A DNA stretch of 64,000 nucleotides from Lantana camara (GCA_037501455.1 CM074860.1:37892501-37956500); one strand, 5' to 3'; shown: positions 9,680 to 21,812, counted from the stretch's first letter. Made by a program: numbers and translations. Notes: generated from the letters alone by a model not told the origin.

Positions 9680-12649
9680 TGTAGCGCCCTGACTTTTTGG
9701 CCATACAGGTATGACGTATGTGTTTATTAATTACGTAATTTAATTATTTATTTATTTTATTCTTAATTATTTATTTCGTTATTTGTTATACTTTGGGTTT
9801 ATTTGTTATTCATTTTGAATCTATATGTTAATCTTGAACGTTTTGCTTATATGATTATGAACATGCCTTGTTTGAATCGGATTTGATTTCCGTTTTTCGT
9901 GAAAACTTGGTATGCACAAATTATGTGTCTTATGAACATGATTATATGCTCATTGCATGATTTTGATCTTGCATGTTTGAGTTTTTGGTTCGTTTGTGCG
10001 ATCGGAACCAAAAAGGGGGCTAAAGAGCATTTAGAGCGCCTTGGGTTCCGGGCGGCGTAACATGAGCTCAGGAGCTCAGAATCAAGTTTTATCACCTCCA
10101 TTGAATTCGTATTGATGATTCAGAGTCAATGGGATAGGCCTCGTATTTTTCTAAGGCCATTTGAACCTCCGAAATTCGACCGAAACAAACACGTCGTGCC
10201 TAACATGATAACCGTTGACTATTCTTAAGTTGCGGTCCTATTCTAACATCCCTAAACCCCTAGGCCTTGACCTAAGCCCACTTGAGCCACTCCTCTCTCC
10301 TCCCTTACCCCTGAATATCGAACCCCTCACCCTCACACAACAGGAAAAACTCAGCCACAAGAGAAAGAAGAGAAGAAAGGAGAAGAACCACTCTTCACCT
10401 TTGAGATTTTTGAGCTCACCTCACCTTCAATCCTTCTCCAACTTGAAAGGTAACTCCATATTTGTTATATAAATCTCCTTGTGGTCATTTTAATTTAGGA
10501 TTTGCATGATTTTTCCAAGTTATGAGCATGGTATGTTGAAGATGATGAATAGTAAGGGTTAAGTGACTTTTGTTGATTCAATCTTGTTTCCTTGCTTTTT
10601 CTTTGAGTTTCTTGAGTAATAATTGATCCTAATTCATGTATTTATACTAGTATGGAGTTATATTCCTTAGTGGTTGAGAATTGAATGTATTGCCATTAAT
10701 GAATTTGATTGGAAATGGAAGGAAATGAACTTGTTCCCATCTCTTGCATATGCTTCATGTTTAGCTTGATTTTAATTTGTTTCTTGGTATGAATTGCATG
10801 AACTTTTGTTGTTGGAACTTACCTTAAGGTGTTACCTTGTGTTAATTCCTGGATTTTGGTTGTGTATCTAGAGTGTTAACTCTTTTGGCCCTTGTTGTTT
10901 TGCTGCCGAGTAGGGACACCCCCGTATCATTTTTGGGACACTGGCGTGTCCCCCTTGCCTTTCGTGTCTATACTCAGACACGGGGGTGTCGTGAAATTGC
11001 CTTGGCGTGAGACAGCCACATGTCCCCTGGTCCTTTTCACGCCTGTAATCAGACACGGGCGTGTCACCTTTTTGCCTAAGAGGGTGACACCCCCATGTCT
11101 CCCCTGCTTTCTTGAGTGTTTACTTTGTTCTTCATTTATTTGTTTTATAAGTTGTTACCTCTCTTCTTTTATGAATTTTATGCCTTGTATACATCTTGTT
11201 AGGTGAATTATGATAAACATATTAAGTTTATGGCTCGTTTTGATATGATCTATGAAAGTTATGAAACGATTGAGCTTGAAATCTCCATGTATTGAATGTA
11301 CTTGAACGAATTACTTGATTATGTGACTTCATGACATCATTTTAATTCTTATGCATCTCATATCATGTTCATTACATCGCCGTGTGTCGTTATGGTCATT
11401 TTGAGTCTCACTTCATTTCTTTTGCACAGATTTGGGTATAGTCGAAGACGAGGGTGGTCTTTAAGACTCTTGTACCATTTTCTTGCTTTCAAGGTGGGTT
11501 TCTCTACTATTAGTTATGAAAACCCGATATATACCCTTATGTGAAAAGTTTTAAGCCAAGTTAGTATATTTATATATCGAGTCTCTTTGGGGTAAATGAT
11601 TTTCAACGTAAAGCCTTTCTTTATGTATCCCTACCTAATATTTTTGGTGAGAGAATGAATGTAAACACCGGCCCAGGGACTTAGTGCATGTGGCTCTCTA
11701 GGGAGGCAAGGGCCGACGGTGATCCCATGTACTAGTTCAAATCAAACTACGGGGAAACTGAGCTCGCTAGGAGATTTAGCGAGGAAGGGGAACCGGGCTT
11801 TTGAGGATTCATGTACCTCACTAGCCGTTATGAATGGGTGGCCGGGCCTTGCAAACCCGTCTACCACCCGAAGGAAAAAGGTGTATATGAACGATTGAAT
11901 GAAAGAATCGCATGAATGGGCCCAAAAGATTGTTGTGTGATCACTAATGAATTAATGTCTTATGTTTATACAAGGTATAGGTTGGTGATTATGCATGCCC
12001 ACTCTCCAGGCCATGAATAACCTATTTAATGAATATAATAGTTGTAATCCCGTTGATGTTTTCTTTGTTTTAACCACTTGGGAAATAGTTATCAAACTTC
12101 ACAGGGGATTATGACTTGGATTATGACTTGCATGTATATATTTAAATTCCGTGATATTTATATACTATGCCCAGTTTTATACCCACCAGTCTCCTTTAGA
12201 CTAAACCCGTTTTGTTTTCAGTTGTGTTGTGCAGGTTTTAGGAGTGCTAGGCGGGAATACGAGTCGTGTGTGTCTTGCATTTGGGCCTAGCACTTTTGTT
12301 TGGGTTATATACGTACACTCATATTATTTTATATTATGATTATGAATTTTGGAGCGTACTTTTTTATTGTTATGTAGGCCTTGCGGGCCGTTGGATATTT
12401 GTATCTATATTGTAGAGCTTGAAAGCTCGTTATACATGTTATATGTTAGATATTGCTTCCGCTTTTTATGTCTTGACTCTGATTTTGTTAATTCCCGTTC
12501 TTGAATGGTTTAAGGGTTAGCTCCCGCCTAGCGTAGCCAGTGTGTTGTGTCCCCGTTCGTCGTTATTTGGCACGTGTATGGACTTTCCATTTCATATACG
12601 GGTCGGGCCTCGGTGCAGGGGATGTGGTGCCTTGCGCTCGGGTGCTGCA
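9680..12649 (+). repeat. Gypsy-A 5' LTR (2970 bp)
   Basis: It starts TGTAGCGCCC and ends GGTGCTGCA. Internal landmarks in order: a donor-like AAAG|GTAACT (10450), six GACAC-N4-GTGTC palindromes (10915-11099), an acceptor-like TTTTGCACAG (about 11429), a CAGTCT hairpin (12188-12202), AGTGCTAGGC/GCCTAGCACT arms (12243-12252 and 12285-12294), and GCTAGGCGGGA/TCCCGCCTAGC arms (12246-12256 and 12532-12542). ORFs inside it are not supported as genes. Confidence 0.92.
10915..11099. repeat. Six GACAC-N4-GTGTC palindromes in Gypsy-A 5' LTR
   Basis: Copies at 10915-10928, 10937-10950, 10977-10990, 11011-11024, 11052-11065 and 11086-11099. Arms are GACAC/GTGTC (some with one change); the 4-base centres are CCCC, TGGC, GGGG, CCAC, GGGC and CCCC. 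The 3' LTR keeps the set at 33264-33448. Confidence 0.9.
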
Positions 12650-12657
12650 TCATTAAG

Positions 12658-12669
12658 TGGTATCAGAGC
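12658..12669 (+). other. Gypsy-A primer binding site
   Basis: TGGTATCAGAGC lies eight bases after the 5' LTR and is complementary to the initiator tRNA-Met 3' end. Confidence 0.92.
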
Positions 12670-12864
12670 TTAGGGTTGCAAAAACCCGGGCTCCCATGTC
12701 GTGTCGAGTCAATCTAATTTGTATGACATTAGGGACTACTTGTCAACATGTTTCATATGCATCTGTCATGTGCTTATGTGCCCTAATTATTGATTTTGCT
12801 TGAATTATTTGCACTCTCATGCCTGGACTAAAAATAGCACGTATTTCAGTGTTTCTTTAACAGA

Positions 12865-13905
12865 ATGCCTCCCAGAAGACATAGGGATAGATCTCCGGAG
12901 CGACATCATCGTCGTGACCGTTCTCCTACACCACAACAACAACAACCACAACCGCATCCAATGAATATGGAAAATTTTATGGATTTTGTTTTCAACTATG
13001 TTGAGCACCGAAGAGCTCAAGCTCCACCACCACAGCCTGCTGAGCAACCAACACCTCCACCAAATAATCGGGATCCTCATGGGGTATTTCTGAGTTATAA
13101 TCCCCTTTGGTTTTCTGGCTCTATTGATGATGCTTGTTTAGAGGGTTGGTTGACAAGGATACAGAGGATTTATGGGGTTCGACAATTCACTACACAAGAG
13201 AAGGCTCAATTCCCCATATTTTAGCTAGATGGCGAAGCTTTTGATTGGTGGGAAAGGACAAGGGAGAAGCTTGAGGTTGATGGGGAAGAGATAACTTGGA
13301 AGGTCTGCAAGAGGGAGTTTGGGGAGTCTTTTGTGCCCGAGGTTGTACGGGGAAAGGAAGGAGTAGGAATTCATGGACCTAAAGCAGGGTACCCGCACGG
13401 TGGCTCAATACCTAGCTATTTTTAATAGACTCAGGAAGTATGCTCCTCATATAACCCGAGATGAGAAGAGGAAGGCCAGGAAATTCATTGCAGGGCTGAG
13501 ATAGGACTTGAGGCATGGTCATGCCGGGCACAATTTTGAGTCCTTCGCGGACACGGTACAAAGGGCCATGGTACAAGAAGAGGAATACAAGAAGAAGGAT
13601 CCAGTTTCTAGGGTATTCATCGGACAAGGGTCTGGATCAGGATCAGGCAAGAGGCCTATTGCTCAAGCAGCTCCACCGGCCAAAGGTCCTTTCAAGAAAC
13701 CTCATAATGTAGGACTAGTTCCACAAGCTCCTCAGGCACTACCAGTGGTGCCTCTGGCTCTACCAACTCCAAGTGCGGCTCGATTGGGCAAATCGCCATG
13801 CACACATTGTGGAGGACCGACCCACAACTACCATAACTATTGAAGGATGTTGGGATTGTGTCTTATTTGCGGGAAAGTGGATCACATGGCGGATGCTTGT
13901 CCGAA
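12865..13905 (+). pseudogene. Gypsy-A gag
   Basis: Chromovirus Gag. It opens with an Arg/His/Pro/Gln-rich N-terminus from the ATG at 12865 and continues into the capsid region (Trp-Phe-Ser-Gly, Leu-Thr-Arg-Ile-Gln motifs near residues 85-105). A TAG at 13222-13224 ends the first frame. The capsid homology resumes directly after it (Asp-Trp-Trp-Glu motif), with a frameshift near 13360. A later open part (13508-13843) covers the Ser/Gly- and Pro-rich linker and a degenerate first Cys/His motif, and ends in TGA. A standard CCHC knuckle (C-x2-C-x4-H-x4-C) follows at about 13859-13903. Not functional. Confidence 0.85.
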
Positions 13906-15343
13906 TAAGACTCTGGGTTTTCAAGTTGGAGTCCCGAGGCCACTGATCCATGCTTGGTCATATGCCCTTGAGGGCGAGGAACAGGATGTCGAGGCCGATC
14001 CTACCGCCGTGGTGGAAGGTACCATATGCATTCATAATACGAACATTCATGCACTTTTTGATCCTAGTGCCACGCATTTATTTATTTCTTGTGATCTAGC
14101 TACTACTCTGTGCTTTCCTGTTACCTACTTAAATTCTTGTTACTTGGTTAGTTCCCCTCTTGGGAAGTCTTGAGAGAGATCGGGTTGTTCGGGGTTGTTC
14201 AGTGAGTTTAGAAGAAAGAGATTACCCTGCAAACTTCATTGTGATGCCTATGAAGAACTATGGAGTTATTCTGGGTATGGATTGGTTGTTCAAGCATCGG
14301 GCTACAGTTGATTATTTTACAAAGAAGGTTAACTTGGGCGAAGAGTTGATTATTGGTATTGGTTCGAAGACGGTACCACGTTTTTCCTTCACAGAAGCTC
14401 ACAAGTTGGCAAGAGAGGGAGCCGCTAGATTTATTGCTTATCTTTTTAATAAGCTGAAGGATCAAGCACAGTTTGAAGACACCGCAATTGTGATGGAATA
14501 TCCCGATGTTTTTCCGGAGAATTTGGGGTCTTTGCCACTGGATTGGGAGATTGAGTTCATGATAGATTTGTATCTGGGAGCAAAGCCGTATTCTAAGACT
14601 CCCTACCGTATGGTACCAGCCGAGCTGAAAGAGTTGACGATTCAGCTAGAAGAGCTAATTAAGACTGGGTATATACGGCCGAGTTCTTCTCCTTGGGGTA
14701 CACCGAGAGTTTTTCACCCTGGAGTGCAACGATTCTCTTTGTCAAGAAAAAGGATGGGACTATGAGAATGTACATAGATTATCGAGAGTTGAATCGGATG
14801 ACTGTGAAGAACAAGTACCCTTTGCCCCACATTGATGATTTGTTTGATATGTTACAAGGTTCAAGGGTGTATTCAAAATTGGATATGTGATAGGGATACT
14901 ATCAGCTGAAAATCCGAGAAGAGGATATTCCAAAGACGAGATTCAATACCCAGTATAGGCATTTGGAGTTTATAGTGATGCCATTTGGATTACCTAATGC
15001 CCCAGCAGCTTTCATGGATATAATGCATCGAATTTTTCATCCCTATCTCGATAAGTTTGTAGTTATCTTCATCGACGATATTCTTGTATACTCCATGACT
15101 CCGGAAGATCATGCTCGACATCTCGGAGTGGTTTTAGATACTTTGAGGGAACACCGTTTGTATGCTAAGTTCAGTAAATGTGAGTTTTCGATTGATTGGG
15201 TAACTTTCCTAGGCCACATTATCTCGAGTAGAGGTCTAGAAGTAGATCCTTCGAAGATTGAGGCAGTTCTACAGTGGGAAAGTCCGAAGAATGCCTCAGA
15301 GGTAAGAAGTTTCTTGGGTTTGGCTGGCTATTATAGGAGATTC
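13906..15343 (+). pseudogene. Gypsy-A pol, part 1: protease and reverse transcriptase
   Basis: The protease region has Leu-Phe-Asp-Pro-Ser-Ala-Thr-His where the family has Asp-Ser-Gly, so the active site is altered. Frame breaks occur near 14160 and 14700. RT follows with the Gly-Met-Asp-Trp-Leu segment, Val-Phe-Pro-Glu, Lys-Lys-Lys-Asp-Gly-Thr, and the catalytic Phe-Ile-Asp-Asp motif near 15068-15080. A TGA at 14887-14889 sits in RT just before the usual Gly-Tyr-His-Gln motif. The sequence stops at Tyr-Tyr-Arg-Arg-Phe, where Copia-2 was inserted, and resumes at 29348. It normally copies element RNA to cDNA; this copy cannot. Confidence 0.87.
15339..15343. repeat. Target-site duplication of Copia-2, left copy (gattc)
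   Basis: gattc at 15339-15343 is repeated at 29348-29352, exactly outside the outer LTR ends. The duplicate lies in Gypsy-A pol, whose coding continues on the right side. Confidence 0.93.
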
Positions 15344-16324
15344 TGTTGGAAACGGAATCAGAAAAGCAGCGTAAATTTAAAAAATTTTCCAACAAAAGGA
15401 TCTTGGACTCGCAATCATGTATCCAAATTCGTAGAGATTAGAAACTTACTTTTCAATAATATTTCTTGAAGCGTTTCAAGCCACCCAAGAACGCTCTTCT
15501 CGTGGCTTGATCCCCTCTCCTTGGTAAAGCTCGAATCTTCAAACTTCTAACTTGAAGCTCTCTAGAGATGGTCCACCAACTTGACTACAATCTAACTAGT
15601 AAGGATGCTAGTTCTCTAGTTAGTGTTTAGGCTTAACCTAGGGTTTATTTTATCATGGCGAAAGGATGGTGTTCAACACATGAACTAAAAGAGTTCTCGA
15701 TTAGCTCCAAGGGGAGCTCGTACATAGAAGGGGAGTGGCCGAAAATCCCTAGTCCTTATGGGCTAAGGATTTTCGTCCCTCTCTTCTATTACTTGATCAT
15801 CAAGTAATTTTGATTTCAAATTCAAATCAACTTTTAAGAGAGCTAAATTATCCAAACCCTTTTGGATATTATTATACTTTATTTATTAATAAATAAATAA
15901 CTTATTTATCTAATTAATTAATTCGTAATTAATTAACTAGATTATTTTTCTCCAAAATAAGACTTTCTTTTTAATTCAAAATTAAACCAAAGTCTATTAA
16001 ATAATTAATAAATTAATTATTTAATATATATATATATACAATATATATATATTCACGTTTGACACACGTGTCACTCACGTGACCCACACGTGTGGTTTCA
16101 CACGTGTGGAACCCTCTTGGCCCGATTAACTCGTTTAATCATTTTCAAGCCTCAAGTCATGTAACCAAGTTGTTGTGTGTGACCCTCTAGGTTCTCAATT
16201 CAATTAGCAGTGACCCTAATTAATTAATCAGTCCACAGATTAAACGACCATAGTCTAGCAACAGGTGTTTAACCCCTAGTTGAATTGGAATGTTCGGATT
16301 CAACAGAACCTTTAAGTCATTGAT
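15344..16324 (-). repeat. Copia-2 outer 3' LTR, truncated at an inversion junction
   Basis: It starts (rc) at the U5 end, TGTTGGAAAC, and matches other LTRs up to agtcattgat, then switches strand. About half the LTR is present. The promoter-proximal palindrome is partly deleted near 15715. Confidence 0.88.
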
Positions 16325-17997
16325 GTGATTAATTGATCCTTAGACTTGAGGTTCCATGTCACTTTATGAGTTAACTCTGTAGTCTTTGGTATAAGCTTTA
16401 AAGGGTGTCGCCTTAGACAACTGATTCAAGGCTTATGCTGGGGCTGCACAAGTGACTCATGAAAGTGAATGAGAATCAAGAAAGGACCTACACTTGCATA
16501 TGCAAGGTGATCTCTTGGGTTTCTTGGATTGAGATCAAATGGATATGAAATGCAGTTAGCTTTAAGACCAGATTATCAGGGTTCTAATTATTCCCTTACC
16601 CTAGATCTTGGTTGAGAGATAGTAAGTAGGAGGATTGTATCTCACATGAATCAATGACTTAAAGGTTCTGTCGAATCCGAACATTCCAATTCAGCTAGGG
16701 GTTAAACACCTGTTGCTAGACTATGGTCGTTTAATCTGTGGACTGATTAATTAATTAGTGAATTAATTAATTAGGGTCACTGCTAATTGAATTGAGAACC
16801 TAGAGGGTCACACACAACAACTTGGTTACATGAGTTAAGGCTTGAAAATGATTAAACGAGTTAATCGGGCCTAGAGGGTTCCACACGTGTGGGTCACGTG
16901 AGTGGACACGTGTCATTGTGACACGTGTGCCACACGTGATTATTTAATTATATATTAAATAATTAATTTGTTAATTATTTAATTGACTTTGGTTTAATTT
17001 TGAATTAAAAAGAAAGTCTTATTTTGGAGAAAAATAATCTAGTTAATTAATTGTGAATTAATTAATTAGATAAAATAAGTTATTTATTTTAAATAAATAA
17101 AGTATAAAATTATCCAAAAAATAGTTTGGATATTTTAGCTCTCTTGAAAGTTGATTTGAATTTGAATTCAAAGTCAAAGTCAAAATTACTTGATGATCAA
17201 GTAATAGGAGAGAGGGACCAAAATCCTAAGCCCATAAGGATTAGGGATTTTCGGCCACTTCCCTCTTATAAATAGGGGAGCTCGAGCTCCCCGCTCCCCT
17301 TAGAGCTAATCGAGAATTCTTTTGGTTCATGTGTTGAACACCATCCTTTCTCCAAGATAAACGAAACCCTAGGTTAAGCCTAAACACTAACTAGAGAACT
17401 AACATCCTTACTAGTTAGATTGTAGCCAAGTTGGTGGACTATCTCTAGAGAACTTCAAGTTAGAAGTTTTGAAGATTCGAGGTTTACCAAAAAGTGGGGA
17501 TCAAGCAAAACGATCAGAAGGGATGATGAAACGATTCTGAACCCAACAGAAAACGAGTGAAAAAATCGAACCAAAGAAGATGGCGAAAACCGTTCGTCCA
17601 TATCCTGCAGGATGAATTTTTTCACGAGGGTTTTGTGACTGGCAGTTTTCTACTTTCGCAAAACTGGTTTTCGAAGGGAGTTTCAATCATGTTTTTCTCG
17701 TTTCGTGTTTCTTTCTTTATGTTATATTGTTAAGAACTTCCCTAACATGATTTGAATCTAGGTTGGTGTGGATTGGTATCCCTACAATGGATTCTGATGT
17801 AGAAAGAGACTTTCGAGAAACGGGTTGCCATTACCGCATGAAGCGCGTTTGAGGGCGGCTCAAAACGTGTCAAGAAAGCTACTACCCAAGTGAGTTTCTT
17901 GATCTCTACGAATTTGGATACAGGATTGCGAGTCCAAGATCCTTTTGTTGGAAAATTTTTTAAATTTCCGCTGCTTTCTGATTCCTGTTTTCCAACA
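16325..17997 (+). repeat. Copia-2 inner LTR fragment, opposite orientation
   Basis: Plus-strand copia LTR from its middle to its U5 end (TTCCAACA). With 15344-16324 it makes an inverted repeat with arms of up to about 1 kb. It has a TATAAATA box (17267-17274) and the intact 18-bp palindrome (17275-17292). A short deletion lies near 16510-16520. A ~330 bp segment at about 17510-17840 is absent from the other LTRs. Confidence 0.87.
17510..17840. other. Unidentified ~330 bp segment inside the Copia-2 inner LTR
   Basis: Other copia LTRs run directly from the 'gggatcaag' region to 'gcttcaagaaag'. Here about 330 bp of unrelated sequence sits between these anchors, with no convincing ORF, no clear terminal inverted repeats and no obvious target duplication. 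It could be a captured host or TE piece, or a divergent LTR variant. Not identified. Confidence 0.6.
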
Positions 17998-17999
17998 AG

Positions 18000-18012
18000 T
18001 GGTATCAGAGCC
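18000..18012 (+). other. Copia-2 inner primer binding site
   Basis: TGGTATCAGAGCC sits two bases after the inner LTR end, complementary to initiator tRNA-Met. Confidence 0.92.
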
Positions 18013-20212
18013 ACCTCGTTAATCGTATTTCTGATTCGTCTCAATTATACTGAATTTGGTAGAAATTCTTAGGCTTGATGCGATTGAGTATTTGTAATTG
18101 TTTTAGAAAGCCTGAATTACGAAACTGTATTTTTTCCTGAAATTTTCTCAAAATTGGTTTTTGCAAAATTTATTTTTTGAAAAACTATTTTAGATTTGAA
18201 ACTGTATAAAATGTTTTTGGATTTCTTGGATTGGTTTTGCTTTTGAACGAAAACACGAAACGAAAACCCGGATTACGACGAACACGCGAATCCCCACGCG
18301 CGAAGGAGTCGGTCGCGCGGGCTTCTTGCGCGCACCGGCTGCCTGGCCTAGGCGCGCGCAGGGCAGCCACCCAGCACCCTCCCGCAACCGCGCGGGAGGC
18401 CTTTCCGGGAGCGGCTAGGCGCGCCCGCCCAGGGCGGCCGAGACTGGCCGCCCACCGCCCGCCCGCACTGGCCGAGAGGGCCGCGCGCATCAGCGCGCGA
18501 GCGCGCGACGCGCGTAGCCCTTTGGTGTACGGGCACCGTTTTTTCTCCGTCCAATCCGATTTTTCGTGTTTCGTGCAATCCAGTCCCAATTTTTTTTTTA
18601 ATTTTAAAATTTTATTTTTGAATATTTATTTTTAATTTTTTAATAAAACTTAAAATTGGGATTTTATGAGAAATAGAAACGGTTTATATTTTGGGAAAAT
18701 ACATCTTTGATAAAATTATTAATTTTCAGAAATTAATTGGAATTTTATTTGTTTTGTTAAATTGAGATTTATTGAAAACTTTTCTAAATAAGACTCGCAT
18801 CAAGTCGTGTTTTAAGTCATTAGGACTTGAAACGGGAATTTTAATTTATTGGTTTAATTTAAATTCTCGCAAAAGCATGCTAGGTGATCATGGGTTTAGA
18901 TCTATGTATGGTTTTAATTTATGCACATGGATGGTTTAAATTGGGGTTGGAGCCCTATAGTTGCGTTTTTCAATTGAGGTTGGAGCCTCACTTATGTGCG
19001 TACTGTTATGTGATTTATTATGTGGCTTTCCATATTACTGTTTTTGAGGCCGGGGTATGCCCCGTGTAATTGTCTAAGGCCAATATGAAGATTGAGCCTT
19101 ATTACTTTATGTCTTTTTCTTTTTATTGTAATTTGAGAGTAGAGATAGGTGGTGAGGTTTTATTTTCATTTTGGAGACAATGCACCCATGGAGTAAGATG
19201 GACCACATTCAAGTAACAAGGAGGCCATAAGTGAAGACCCCTCAAAATGTTAGGGAGGGGAATCTCAATTGTAAAAATGTAATAGAGATAGGGCTCGTAT
19301 TTTGTCACCGCTTTCCCTTATGTGATTTAAACTGTTTATGTGGCATGTATGTTAGAACTTGTGACTGTGGAGTGGCTCCCACATATCATGCATAAGATAG
19401 GTAGAACCCATGATCATTAGATGTTAGTATCATGCTAGGACATGTTATCTGTTTATGTGCTTGTTTGAAATGCATTTAAGTTGTACTTGCATTAATCAAG
19501 ACTAATAAAATTGGATAACATATATGTTGGTGAGGTCGAACCGGAAAACTCTCCGGTTGATTCGAAAATTCACATTAAATATTAAGCTCATTTCGAATAA
19601 TAGGTATTTAATTTGAGATGCAAATTTTGAATTAAATTCTTAGCATTCCATCAATAGGTTTTAAGTTTAGTAAGTAAAGCTAGTTATTGTCCGCGAGTCG
19701 TGGGATAGCTAGTGGAGCTTATTAGTTCTTAGTTACCTAATTGATCATTTTAAATGATCAATATTTCGTGTTTAATTTTGGCAAGGGCGATGTCCGCGAG
19801 TCGTGGGTCGTTCGAACTAAGTTTTGATCATGATCTTATGATTGATGGGTCTGGCTTAACACATAAGTAACTATGGATGTCGCACGAGTCGTGGGTCCAT
19901 ATTGAAAGATAGGTGATGCAAAAAAAAAACAATTACTAAGAGTTCTAAAGGTGTTAGAATTTGTAAGTTGTACCTACCTAGGATTTTACTTAGAATGTCC
20001 GTGAGTCGTGGGTTCGAGGTAAAATGCTTAGGATCTTAGTACCCGTTGGGAAACGTGTTCCTCTTAGATCTTTGGGAATTATAGATCTTTGAAAATCAAT
20101 GGGAGCTACATTAGATTAAAGACCTTATCTTATGTATATCGTTATTATTCAGCATGCTCACCTATTTTCTCTGCTTAGCATTTAGGTTGTAGTTCTGTGA
20201 TTCTCTACAATA
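18013..20212 (+). other. Copia-2 inner leader (plus strand)
   Basis: This leader closely matches the other copia leaders over its whole length. It has a GC-rich island (about 18270-18530) with a CTCCCGC/GCGGGAG hairpin (18379-18398) and GGCGCGCC (18418-18425). Four GTCCGCGAGTCGTGGG-type motifs lie at 19689-19704, 19792-19807, 19879-19895 and 19997-20012. A 61-codon small ORF runs from 18884 to 19069. It is well preserved, unlike the coding region that follows. Confidence 0.82.
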
Positions 20213-21812
20213 TGAAATGCAAACCCATTCGTATCCATCCTTAAGTCAAACAAGTTGACTAAGTCCTAACTAACTCTAATTGGCTTCGGACCCTAAAATT
20301 CGTTTTAGATTCCGAATAGAGAAAGGCATTCTCTAAAGGGCGAAGTTTTTTCAATTGTGAAAATTCGACCCGGGCCAAAAGAGAAGCGATCTGAGGTGAA
20401 TGGATTTCTCCAAACCACTTAAGAGCAATTGAACTACCTCATAGAAATGTTACAAGGTATAACATTATGGAATTATTCAATATTCCAAATGAGGAAACAA
20501 GTGCACACGAACAAGGTCTAAAGATCTTATTTGAAGATCTTATGGTCTCGATCATCAACCGAGAAAAGAGTTCTCAATGCACTGATTGCTTACATTGCTT
20601 CCCCCATCATTCAAACCCTTTATGCTCAACTAGAATGATGTTAATGTAGCATAGTTAATCATTTAGTTGATAATGGTTGAGAGCATCCTTAAGAAGGAAT
20701 AAAAGGTTGAGATAGTTAATTCTTCTTCTAAACTCCCTAAGTTAAAGGCTTGAACGCCTAAAGAAGAAGAAACCCTTAAGAGCCCAATGGAGGGGCATGT
20801 AAGGGGTGCGCCCAAAAGACACTAGAGATCAAATAGGACGTTTGCTTCTATGATAGCAAATAAGGACTTTGAAAGGGAACTGCAAAGAGTATGAGTACTC
20901 TGAAATGTTACCTCCTTTAGTAATTCTACCAGGAATAGAATTCACTAGTCTTGAGTCAATTCTACATAATATGTTGTGCAAAGACTCAAGGCACTAATGT
21001 TCTGAACATACAACGAGATAACAAAAGTAAGTAAGATGACAAAGCTTCGAATTACTTTGGAATGTTGAGATATAAAAGGATTAGCAAGTCAGACACCTTA
21101 GGATCATTCTATGAAAATGAACCTATAGAGTTGACTTCCTGTGAATCCTGTCCTGAGGGAAGCGTTCCTGAATCCCGTTTATAAGAAACGTGGAACATGC
21201 CAAAATTATACTGGATTTCGATCCATGCTGATGAGTGTAAGATGCTTAATATAAGCACTAGATACAATCGTCAGTTTAATCATTATGAATGAATGTACTT
21301 GTTGAAGTACAAATTCGAAACTTATATGAAATTCTTAGAATTTCAAAAAGAGGTTAGGAACCGAAGTAGTCATAAGTTATAGGCAAATCGATATGATCGA
21401 GATAGCCAATATCTTATCAACTAATTCCTTAGTCATCTTAGAAATAATAGGATTATCTCTCAGTAAACTAATTCGAGAACACCTTAGTGTTTCCGAATAA
21501 GGGAATGAAACCTTATAGGATATGGTCCATTCCATAGCAAGCTTTACTGACTTATAATCATTCTAGAAATAAACTCCCAGAATATGCAGTTAGAGATTTT
21601 GAATTTTGCACCTTCCAAAATCAGTCCTTTAGATGCACTATGCAATGTGGCACACTAAATTCCCTAGTTATTCTTGTCCAAGAATTTAGTGGAATCCTCT
21701 TAAGTAAAGAGGATAGTGGGAGATAGGCTTGAAATGAGTTCAAGTTTATACAAACAATATTGGATATCATTTCTGCGATTCCCTTAGACAAAGGTTGTTT
21801 GTCTCAAAAAAC
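20213..21812 (+). pseudogene. Decayed copia gag-integrase remnant in Copia-2 inner half
   Basis: The sequence aligns only loosely with the gag, protease and integrase coding regions of the sister copies. Recognisable patches are the gag start area (20216 on), the 'tataacatt...gaattattc' gag stretch near 20457, the integrase zinc area near 21110-21180, the integrase core near 21200-21500 and the linker near 21700-21800. There are many indels and no long frame, and reverse transcriptase is missing. The divergence is far higher than in the leader and LTR directly upstream. It ends at a strand-switch junction about 21805-21815. Confidence 0.72.

Noticed and set aside
10915..11099. CRISPR-like look of regularly spaced palindromes
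   Set aside because: Spacing is irregular, the units are inside an LTR of a plant retroelement and there are no cas genes.
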